A DNA stretch of 64,000 nucleotides from Methylobacter sp. S3L5C. GTDB lineage: Bacteria > Pseudomonadota > Gammaproteobacteria > Methylococcales > Methylomonadaceae. The position numbers were made by a program, and so were the translations under genes. The DNA lies in assembly GCF_022788635.1 (NCBI RefSeq), contig NZ_CP076024.1:744001-808000 (forward strand), in the 5' to 3' direction. Numbering within the stretch: position 1 is the first letter of the stretch; every line of letters begins with the position of its first letter. Below the pieces are notes generated by a model. The model worked only from the letters and a program-made list of their open reading frames with translations, ran no database searches and was not told where the DNA came from. Shown piece after piece: positions 54,431 through 64,000 of the stretch.

Positions 54431-57400
54431 ATGAAAGCGAGTTCAGAAAAATCATCCAGTACCACCGCGGCTACTACCAACCAGGCCGCGAGCCAGCCTT
54501 TCTTTGCAAAAGCGGGTGGGGGTAATTTTTTCGCGCCCGCAGCAACCGGCGCTCCAAGCGTGCAAATGAAAATGGCGGTGAACAAGCCCGGTGACAAGTT
54601 TGAACAGGAAGCCGATAAAATGGCTGATAAAGTGATGCGGATGCCTGCCCCTACCCCAGTCATCGGCAAAGAAGAAAAGCTGCAACGCCAGCCGAAAGAA
54701 AAATCACCGAAAAAGGAAGAAGACAAAATCCAAAAAGCGGCAATGCCGGAAGAGAAAGTCCAGAAAAAAGAAGATGATAAACTACAAAAAGCGCCAGCTA
54801 CTGAAGAAAAACTACAACGTAAAGGTGATGGCATTCCTGCCGTTGGTACAAGCACACAATCAGCCATTAAAAGCAAAACTGCAGGCGGTGGCCAGCCGCT
54901 TTCCACTGATGTGCGCAGTTACATGGAGCCGCGTTTTAATGCTGACTTCAGTAACGTGCGCGTCCACAGCGATCCTGAATCCGCCAGCCTTAGCAACCAA
55001 TTAAGCGCCAGAGCATTTACCCATCAAAATCACGTTTTCTTCTCTCGCGATCAATACCAACCAGGAACCAGCGAAGGCAAACAACTGCTGGCCCATGAAC
55101 TGACTCATACCATTCAGCAAGGTCATGCCCTACAACGCAGTCCGCAAGAGATTACGACAACCACACCGCCGCCCGTGCAACGACTGGGGATACAAGATGC
55201 TTTGGATTACTTTGCCGATAAAGCCTATTACATTCCAGGTTTTAGATTACTGACTATTATTTTAGGGTTCAACCCCATTAATATGCGCTCAGCCGACCGC
55301 AATGCAGCCAATCTTTTACGCGGACTGATTGAACTCATTCCAGGCGGCCCGCTGATTACCCAAGCGCTCGACAACCATGGCGTCATTAATAAGGCTGCCG
55401 CATGGATAGAACAAAAAATCACCATACTCGGTGATATTGGCAGCGATATTATTGGCGGATTAAAACGCTTTATTGATTCCTTAAGCTGGAGGGATATTTT
55501 CGATCTCGGCGGCGTCTGGGATCGCGCCAAAAGCATCTTTACCAATCCGATTGGCCGGCTTATCAGTTTTGGAATCAGTGTTGCCAGCGAAATATTAAAA
55601 ATGGTTAAAGATGTGATTCTAAAACCTCTCGCCGCTCTGGCTCAAGGTACCCGCGGCTACGATTTGCTAAAAGCCATCCTTGGTGAAGATCCCATTACCG
55701 GCGAACCCGTTCCGCGCACTGCCGATACGCTCATCGGCGGGTTTATGAAGCTCATTGGACAAGAGGAAGTCTGGGAAAACATCAAAAAAGGTAATGCCAT
55801 CGCAAAAGCCTGGGCCTGGTTTCAAGGTGCACTGGAAGGCCTGATGGGCTTTGTTCGCACGGTTCCCCGTAAAATCATCGACACCATCACCTCATTGACT
55901 TTCCAGGACATCATTACCGTCGCCGGTGCTTTTACTAAAATTGTCGGCGCCTTTATCAACATCGCTACCGATTTTATCAGTTGGGGATTTAAACAAGTCC
56001 TTAGTTTGCTGGAAATTTTATTCTCGGTGGTAGCGCCAGGTGTTATGCCTTATATCAAAAAAGCGCAAGCCGCTTTCGCGACCATTATTAAAGATCCTGT
56101 CGGTTTTGTCGGCAATCTGGTTCGTGCCGGTAAACAGGGCTTCGAGATGTTTGCTGCCAATATTTTGACGCACTTAAAGACTGCGCTCATTAAATGGATT
56201 ACCGGGCCATTAGGTGACGCAGGCGTTTATATCCCAAAATCATTTGATTTGATGGAAATTATTAAATTAGTGCTGTCAGTTCTGGGTTTAACCTGGCAAA
56301 ACATTCGCGGTAAACTGGTTAAAATAATCCCTGAACCGGTACTGGCAGGTTTGGAAAAAACTGCCGGTATTCTGGTCACGTTGGTTAAAGATGGCCCGGT
56401 CGCAGCCTGGGAACAGATCAAGACGGAACTGAGCGAATTAAAAGGCCAATTAATTGCCCAAGTAACACAGATGATCACCACCGAAGTCGTCAAAGCCGCT
56501 GTGGCCAAACTGGTGATGATGCTCAATCCAGCCGGTGCAGTTGTGCAGGCCATTATTGCCATTTACAACACAGTTACTTTCTTTATCCAGAAAATCAACC
56601 AAATTGCCGCCGTCGTTGCCTCTTTTATCGATTCCATTTCGGCCATTGCTGCCGGACAAGTTTCCAGTGCCGCCAAAAAAGTAGAACAAACCATGGCCAA
56701 TACGCTGACGGTGATTATTGCCTTTCTGGCAAAATTTGCAGGCTTGGGCAATATCCCTGAAAAAATTGTCGGCATTGTAAAGAAGATTCGCCAGCCGATT
56801 GATAAGGGCCTGGATAAAATTGTGGCGTGGCTGGGGAATATGCTGAAGAAACTGTTTGGGAAAGATAAAAAAGATGACCGTACACCGGAACAAAAACAGG
56901 CGGATCTCGACAAGGCTATCAGCGAAGCGGAAGCGATAAGGGCAAAGCCGGACATATCGGAAGATGAGATCAAGACGGCTTTACCATCAATAAAAACCAA
57001 ATACAAAATGGTGTCACTCGAATTGATCGTTGACAGTACTGAAGACACCAAAGAAGGTATTCACTTTGAAGGGGAAATCAATCCAAAGAAAAAAACTCCC
57101 AAGGCCTTTATCAAGAGTTCTGCTGACAAGGTAATAACAGACATCTTAATCCCGAGACCAAGTGGCTTTAGTAAAAAAACCAACGATGCAGTCAACCCGA
57201 ACAACCTTGACTTGGTCAAGGCCGAACTTGACCGATGTCATGTCATCTCGTCGAACGACATGTCTCAACATTACGAAAGTACGCTAAAAGGCAAAAAATG
57301 GTCAAAAGGGAAAGAATTGCTGGACCCGAAAGAACCGGTAGCTTCGCCGCTTACAGACAAAGCCATCCTGAAAGCTGCCAAAACACTCCATCGTAGATTC

Positions 57401-57571
57401 TTCAACGACGTTGATAACCTGTTCCTGGGTGGACTCTCGGTGAACAGAGCACTTGGCGAGCGACTTGACACAAGGCATCCTGACTACCAGAATGCAAACA
57501 AGCTGAAGGCGCATATCAAGAAGATGGTGGACAAATATGCGCTGACTTCAGATTTTAAGCCGACACTATAA
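54431..57571 (+). CDS. DUF4157 eCIS cargo with candidate nuclease C-terminus
   Basis: 1046 residues. The N-terminal leader is Ala/Gly-rich with 'FFAKAGGGNFF' and 'KFEQEADKMADKVMRM', then a charged repeat region (80-132; EEKLQR, EDKIQK, EEKVQK, DDKLQK). The DUF4157 domain (about 155-235) ends in 'LLAHELTHTIQQG' (HExxH-type, 222-226). A long helix-rich region (250-810) has several hydrophobic segments. The C-terminal ~235 residues are distinct: 'DRCHVISSNDMSQHYES' (His937) and 'NLFLGGLSVNRALGERLDTRHPDY' (from Asn996) recall His-Me/HNH nucleases. DUF4157 proteins are typical eCIS payloads. The nuclease reading is inference from these residues only. Confidence 0.75.
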   Translation: MKASSEKSSSTTAATTNQAASQPFFAKAGGGNFFAPAATGAPSVQMKMAVNKPGDKFEQEADKMADKVMRMPAPTPVIGKEEKLQRQPKEKSPKKEEDKIQKAAMPEEKVQKKEDDKLQKAPATEEKLQRKGDGIPAVGTSTQSAIKSKTAGGGQPLSTDVRSYMEPRFNADFSNVRVHSDPESASLSNQLSARAFTHQNHVFFSRDQYQPGTSEGKQLLAHELTHTIQQGHALQRSPQEITTTTPPPVQRLGIQDALDYFADKAYYIPGFRLLTIILGFNPINMRSADRNAANLLRGLIELIPGGPLITQALDNHGVINKAAAWIEQKITILGDIGSDIIGGLKRFIDSLSWRDIFDLGGVWDRAKSIFTNPIGRLISFGISVASEILKMVKDVILKPLAALAQGTRGYDLLKAILGEDPITGEPVPRTADTLIGGFMKLIGQEEVWENIKKGNAIAKAWAWFQGALEGLMGFVRTVPRKIIDTITSLTFQDIITVAGAFTKIVGAFINIATDFISWGFKQVLSLLEILFSVVAPGVMPYIKKAQAAFATIIKDPVGFVGNLVRAGKQGFEMFAANILTHLKTALIKWITGPLGDAGVYIPKSFDLMEIIKLVLSVLGLTWQNIRGKLVKIIPEPVLAGLEKTAGILVTLVKDGPVAAWEQIKTELSELKGQLIAQVTQMITTEVVKAAVAKLVMMLNPAGAVVQAIIAIYNTVTFFIQKINQIAAVVASFIDSISAIAAGQVSSAAKKVEQTMANTLTVIIAFLAKFAGLGNIPEKIVGIVKKIRQPIDKGLDKIVAWLGNMLKKLFGKDKKDDRTPEQKQADLDKAISEAEAIRAKPDISEDEIKTALPSIKTKYKMVSLELIVDSTEDTKEGIHFEGEINPKKKTPKAFIKSSADKVITDILIPRPSGFSKKTNDAVNPNNLDLVKAELDRCHVISSNDMSQHYESTLKGKKWSKGKELLDPKEPVASPLTDKAILKAAKTLHRRFFNDVDNLFLGGLSVNRALGERLDTRHPDYQNANKLKAHIKKMVDKYALTSDFKPTL

Positions 57572-57619
57572 TGCCATAATTGTTGGTAAGCCAAGCGACA
57601 AGATAACTTAGAGAAAAAA

Positions 57620-58096
57620 ATGGAACCGAAAACTTCTAAACACTTGAGAATAACGAGAGCAATCAATACGCTTAAAGAAACACTTACCAAGCTTGAATGG
57701 GAACCAGAGTCTATTGAGGAAGGAAATGGTTTCTACGTCGACTTTGGTCCACCCCACATCCCCGTGTCAAGTTTACTTGCTGCCGTATCAATCGCAGCAG
57801 AGCAGTTAATCATCTATTTCAATTTTGGAATAGCCGTGCCGCCTGAGCGTCGCGATGATCTGGCAAAGTTATTAACACGTATAAACTGGGGACTCAAGAT
57901 CGGTAATTTCGAAATGGACTATAACGATGGCCAAGTACATTTTAAATCCAGTATCAATTTCTGTGACACTGAATTAACCGGAAAAATGATTCAAAATGCG
58001 ATTCTTCCAGCAATGATCGCTATAGAGACTTATGGAGATGCCTTGATCGAGGTTATCGCCAAAGGCAAGAATGCGACCGATTGGAACCCTATTTAA
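57620..58096 (+). CDS. YbjN-like small protein, possible immunity protein or chaperone
   Basis: 158 residues with a YbjN/type III-chaperone-like fold: 'FYVDFGPPHIPVSSLLAAVSIAAEQLIIYFNFGIAVPPERRDDLAKLLTRINWGLKIGNFEMDYNDGQVHFKSSINF' is the family pattern of strands and helices, ending in an amphipathic helix. It lies 49 bp after the cargo gene, in the position usual for an immunity protein or a loading chaperone. It has no signal peptide, so it works in the cytoplasm. Confidence 0.65.
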   Translation: MEPKTSKHLRITRAINTLKETLTKLEWEPESIEEGNGFYVDFGPPHIPVSSLLAAVSIAAEQLIIYFNFGIAVPPERRDDLAKLLTRINWGLKIGNFEMDYNDGQVHFKSSINFCDTELTGKMIQNAILPAMIAIETYGDALIEVIAKGKNATDWNPI

Positions 58097-58161
58097 GTAT
58101 AAAATCGATCATAAAAATTGTAACTTGTCCTTACAGCGCGCAGGATTAACGAGGGTGAACG

Positions 58162-59490
58162 ATGATGAGCGTAAATGCCATTAATTTGGAACAGGCTTTA
58201 AACTGGCTGAAAGACGTTGTTACCAAATGTCTGCGTGCTCACTTTGGACAAGCTGAAAACGTTGAAATCAGTCCGTTAAATTTGCATAATGATAATTCCT
58301 GGCTGGCTCAATTTATTGCGGGTAGAGAACCCGGTTTTGAAGAACTTGCACTATTGATGCTGGTCATCACGCCGCATTTAAATCCCCGTTTCTTCAATCA
58401 AATCATTGCCGAATACCTTCCAGAAGGTGGTGACTTCCCTGAGTTTGGCGGTGTTAAAGGCAGCCACCATCGGGGCATTCTTCCTACTGGCGAAACGGCA
58501 CAATTCATCCTTGGTGGCGATGACATTAAAAAGCGCCTCAACGTGCAGCATATTTTGAGCAGTGAGTATTGGTTTTCACAGCAACGAATTCTCTGGCTTG
58601 AACCGGTAACTATGGGGGAGCCTTTGATGAGTGGTCGTTTAATCCTTGACCCGGAAATTATCGAACTATTAACTCTCGGTACGGTCGCCAAGCCGCGCTT
58701 CAGCATGGACTTCCCGGCTGAATACCTGGAAACCGGAATGGAATGGGAAGACCTGGTGCTACATCCGAACACCTTGTGTCATATTCGCGAAATTGAAAAT
58801 TGGATCACTTACAACGATACCCTGTTGCAAGATTGGGGCATGCACAAAAAGCTAAAGTCCGGTTACCGTGCCCTGTTTTACGGGCCCTCCGGCACGGGAA
58901 AAACGCTGACAGCAACTTTATTGGGAAAATACACAGGCAAAAACGTATTTCGCATAGACCTGTCGCGGGTGGTGTCCAAATATATTGGCGAGACGGAAAA
59001 AAACCTGTCAAAACTATTCGATAAAGCCGAGCATAAAAACTGGATTTTGTTTTTTGACGAGGCCGATGCCCTCTTCGGCAAACGCACAGACATCCGCGAT
59101 GCTCATGATAAGTATGCCAATCAGGAAGTCGCTTATTTATTGCAACGTATTGAGAGCTACAACGGACTGGTGATATTAGCCACCAATCAACGCAGCAATA
59201 TAGACAATGCTTTTGCCCGGCGCTTTCAGACCATCATCCATTTTCCAATGCCACGACCGGAAGAACGTTATCAAATCTGGAATAAAGCCTTTCCCCCGCA
59301 AATGCTCATTGCTGATGATATTGACTGGCAACACATCGCAGTCCGTTTCGAACTGACCGGTGCGGGTATTACCAATATCATGCATTATTGTGCAATAGAG
59401 GCCTTGGCCGATCAATCACTCTATATTGACTTCAAACGGCTGGAGAGCGCTATCCTGCGCGAGTATATCAAGGAAGGAAAAGTCGTGTAA
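58162..59490 (+). CDS. eCIS AAA+ ATPase (Afp15/Pvc15-like)
   Basis: 442 residues. A unique N-terminal region (about 1-190) precedes an AAA+ core: Walker A 'GPSGTGKT' (241-248), Walker B 'ILFFDEAD' (295-302), sensor 1 'ATNQ' (about 341-344) and 'FARRFQTIIHFPMP' (arginine finger and box VII). Such ATPases are conserved in eCIS loci and are proposed to act on particle assembly or cargo loading in the producing cell. An ATG 3 bp further in (58165) is better spaced from GAGGGTGA. It is the last gene of the locus. Confidence 0.9.
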   Translation: MMSVNAINLEQALNWLKDVVTKCLRAHFGQAENVEISPLNLHNDNSWLAQFIAGREPGFEELALLMLVITPHLNPRFFNQIIAEYLPEGGDFPEFGGVKGSHHRGILPTGETAQFILGGDDIKKRLNVQHILSSEYWFSQQRILWLEPVTMGEPLMSGRLILDPEIIELLTLGTVAKPRFSMDFPAEYLETGMEWEDLVLHPNTLCHIREIENWITYNDTLLQDWGMHKKLKSGYRALFYGPSGTGKTLTATLLGKYTGKNVFRIDLSRVVSKYIGETEKNLSKLFDKAEHKNWILFFDEADALFGKRTDIRDAHDKYANQEVAYLLQRIESYNGLVILATNQRSNIDNAFARRFQTIIHFPMPRPEERYQIWNKAFPPQMLIADDIDWQHIAVRFELTGAGITNIMHYCAIEALADQSLYIDFKRLESAILREYIKEGKVV

Positions 59491-59493
59491 CTT

Positions 59494-59510
59494 TCATTTT
59501 AGGGTATTCG
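59494..59510. repeat. Second copy of the 17-bp motif
   Basis: TCATTTTAGGGTATTCG, identical to 7404-7420. It starts 3 bp after the ATPase stop codon. It may be part of a transcript end signal or the relic of a mobile repeat. Confidence 0.6.
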
Positions 59511-59701
59511 AAAGCAAATATTCAAATTGAATTGAACCATGCCGGCAAAGACTCTACTGACTTATAGAGCCATGAATTAATTACGGGCGTGCCCTACAGA
59601 AAGTAATATTGCTTTATCAACTTCTGAATCTATATCTGCAAAGAATAAGTGTGCCGGTGGGCACTGACAATCAAACATCTTGTTCACTTGGATACTTAAA
59701 C

Positions 59702-59740
59702 AAAAAAAGCCTTGTAACCATGACAGTTACAAGACCTTTT
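59702..59740 (-). terminator. Rho-independent terminator of katG
   Basis: On the minus strand, CTTGTAAC and GTTACAAG pair around a 7-nt loop (59711-59733), followed by GGCTTTTTTTG. It lies 26 bp after the katG stop codon. The flanking AAAAG/CTTTT extends the stem. Confidence 0.8.
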
Positions 59741-59766
59741 CGAGGAATGCTTAACTATTTTCAAGA

Positions 59767-62214
<2,448 letters not shown>

Positions 62215-62217
62215 TCA

Positions 62218-64000
62218 TCAAACGCGCTCTGTCTTTATCGGTAACGTAAAATAAAACGTGGTTCCTTTCCCTACTTTGCTGTTAAATTTCAAATAACCTT
62301 CGTGAGCTTCAATAATGGAGTTGCAAATAGATAAGCCCATACCCATACCCTCGACTTTGGTCGTGTAAAAAGGCATTAATATTTTCTGTTGCTGATCTTC
62401 AGGAATGCCTGGGCCATTGTCTTTTATTCTGACTTCTATGCCATCATTCAGCTTTAACAAGCTATCAATAGTTATCTTTTTTTGCTGGTTTTCAGGACAG
62501 CCATCCAAGGCATCGGCACTGTTTCGAATCAGGTTTATGATGACTTGTTCAATTTGAATTTTATCAGCATTAATAAACGGTAAAGAATTTTGTAATTGAT
62601 ACGTTAACACTATATTGTTGAGCCTTAGCTCAGGCAAGCACAAACTGGCGGCATCTTGAATTAACTCATTAAGGTCGACTAATGAACTCTGTTTGGTATT
62701 GGATTTAACAAACTCCCTCATACGGCGAATGATTTGCCCCGCCCTTAATGCCTGTTGCTGAGTTTTATAGATTACCTCGGCAAGCTTGACCAAATCAGGA
62801 TATTCAGCTTTCATCAGGTTTAAACTGACCTGTGTATAGCTAGCAATCGCCGTTAAGGGTTGGTTAACTTCATGGGCAATACCTGACGCCATTTCACCCA
62901 GCAGTCCAAGACGAGTGACATGAGCCAGTTGATTTAAATGCTCTTGATCTTTCTGTTCCTGAAATTTACGTTTGGAAATGTCAGTATACGTCCCAATCAT
63001 ACGTAAGGGTGTACCATCTTCGGCGTAATTAACCACCACGCCACGATCCAAAATCCATTTGTAACTGTTATCTTTACAAGATAATCGGTATTCAGTTGAA
63101 TAACTTTTGGCTTCACCATTCAAGTAAGCTTGCATTGCCTTTTTAACGTGCAACTGATCATCAGGGTGAATACGGTCCAGCCATTCCTGTCGAGTCGGCA
63201 AGATATCATTTTCGGCATATCCCAACATCTCTTTCCAGCGCTTGGAATAGTGCATTTCACTGGTCAAAAAATTCCTGTCCCAAACACCGTCACCGGTACC
63301 TTCTATGGCAAATTTCCAGAAAAATTCGCTTTCACGTAACGCATGCTCTATTCGTTTACATTCAGTGATGTCACGAGCAGCGGCAAATACGCCAAGTACG
63401 TTACCCTTGTCATCACGGTACACACTGGCATTATAAAGTACATCAGTGACCTTGCCTGAAACATGCAGCATAGCCAAAGGGTAATCGGTCACAAAACCGT
63501 TCGAGAATGCCAATTGATAACCCTCGCGGGCTTGCTTAGGATTGGTAAAATAATTAGCGAAGTCGCTGCCGACCAACTGCTTTCGATCCAGACCGGTTAG
63601 CCGTTCCGTAGCCCTGTTGACATCGGAGATCTTGCCTTTTGATGAGATCGTTACCATTGGATCCAAATTCGCTTCCAGTAAACTACGAGCATACTGAGCT
63701 GTAGCCTGAATAGTTTCTTGCGCCAGCTTAAGTTCACTAATGTCAGTGGCAACACCACCAACCCCGAAGATTTCCCCCGACGCCGATTGAACAGGAAATT
63801 TCGTGACCATCAGCGTACGTGGCAAGCTTTCGTCATTATTCAAGATCTGCTCTTCAAAATCCAATCGCTTTCCTGTTACCAACACCTGATTATTGGTAGT
63901 CATTTTGTTGTCGGCAATTTTCTTTGGAAAAACCTCATGAAGCGTCTTGCCTAATACGTCTTCTTTACGCTTCCCGTAAAACTCACTCACCGCCTTGTTC
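62218..64000 (-). CDS. PAS-domain sensor histidine kinase (5' end outside window)
   Basis: At least 590 residues; the frame runs off the right window edge, because the residues before the GTG at 63990 (NKAVSEFYGKRKEDVLGKT) continue a PAS domain. About four PAS domains are visible, with PAC segments 'SGEIFGVGGVATDISELK' and 'GNVLGVFAAARDITECKR'. The kinase part has the H-box 'MASGIAHEVNQPLTAIASYTQ' without its last residue, N-box 'NLIRNSADALDG', and G-boxes 'DNGPGIPEDQ' and 'GMGMGLSICNSI'. No transmembrane segment is seen in this part. It precedes katG by 207 bp on the same strand and may sense redox or other cytoplasmic cues. Its response regulator is not in the window. Confidence 0.88.
   Translation of the reverse strand, partial: NKAVSEFYGKRKEDVLGKTLHEVFPKKIADNKMTTNNQVLVTGKRLDFEEQILNNDESLPRTLMVTKFPVQSASGEIFGVGGVATDISELKLAQETIQATAQYARSLLEANLDPMVTISSKGKISDVNRATERLTGLDRKQLVGSDFANYFTNPKQAREGYQLAFSNGFVTDYPLAMLHVSGKVTDVLYNASVYRDDKGNVLGVFAAARDITECKRIEHALRESEFFWKFAIEGTGDGVWDRNFLTSEMHYSKRWKEMLGYAENDILPTRQEWLDRIHPDDQLHVKKAMQAYLNGEAKSYSTEYRLSCKDNSYKWILDRGVVVNYAEDGTPLRMIGTYTDISKRKFQEQKDQEHLNQLAHVTRLGLLGEMASGIAHEVNQPLTAIASYTQVSLNLMKAEYPDLVKLAEVIYKTQQQALRAGQIIRRMREFVKSNTKQSSLVDLNELIQDAASLCLPELRLNNIVLTYQLQNSLPFINADKIQIEQVIINLIRNSADALDGCPENQQKKITIDSLLKLNDGIEVRIKDNGPGIPEDQQQKILMPFYTTKVEGMGMGLSICNSIIEAHEGYLKFNSKVGKGTTFYFTLPIKTERV

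Noticed and set aside
32032-59490. Interpretation as a prophage or type VI secretion system
   Set aside because: DUF4255 cap, DUF5908, AAA+ ATPase and DUF4157 cargo are eCIS markers; no TssJLM membrane complex, terminase, capsid or integrase is seen.

Overview
The window is about 64 kb of bacterial chromosome with moderate, slightly AT-rich composition. The gene content points to a gammaproteobacterium: the order glnE-ilvE-waaF-waaC, MlaC, HemW, an AaeA/AaeB-like efflux pair, and an SmbP-like periplasmic protein. The mix of copper-type metal handling, SmbP and many short dispersed palindromes would suit a methanotroph or relative (Methylococcales), but that placement is inference. No rRNA, tRNA or CRISPR array was seen.

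Left part (1-7.6 kb): mlaC, followed directly by a decayed IS982-like element and a broken M48-type peptidase gene, then a small c-type cytochrome, an L,D-transpeptidase, an SmbP-like protein with a 48-bp coding repeat, hemW and pyrE. Next (7.6-14.5 kb, minus strand) is the block glnE, ilvE, waaF, waaC and a small methyltransferase, with several repeat elements between the genes and one inside waaF. From 14.7 to 20.5 kb lies a tripartite efflux system: FUSC pump, HlyD adaptor and YtcA-like lipoprotein on the minus strand, and a TolC-type outer-membrane factor divergent from them.

20.5-31.8 kb holds a glutaredoxin/DsbD-like fusion, a ChaA-like antiporter and a compact metal-handling membrane module: two paralogous one-helix membrane proteins, EcsC, a SafE/TauE-type membrane protein, a CPC-type P1B ATPase, a degenerate HMA protein, a free-standing cysteine-ribbon protein and a tiny membrane protein. 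An orphan ATP-grasp-like gene follows two nested palindromes.

The main feature is 32.0-59.5 kb: a complete, co-directional extracellular contractile injection system (eCIS, Afp/PVC-like) with DUF4255 cap, one sheath, two tube proteins, DUF5908, LysM hub protein, VgrG spike, PAAR tip, gp25, gpJ-like and Afp12-like baseplate proteins, a giant Ig/PKD-containing putative fibre, tape-measure protein, a DUF4157 cargo with a candidate nuclease C-terminus, a YbjN-like possible partner or immunity protein, and an AAA+ ATPase. An ISNCY-type insertion sequence, with a 6-bp target duplication, sits exactly at the stop codon of the tape-measure gene and separates the structural genes from the cargo, partner and ATPase genes. 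The right end (59.7-64 kb, minus strand) carries an exported catalase-peroxidase and a PAS histidine kinase cut by the window edge.
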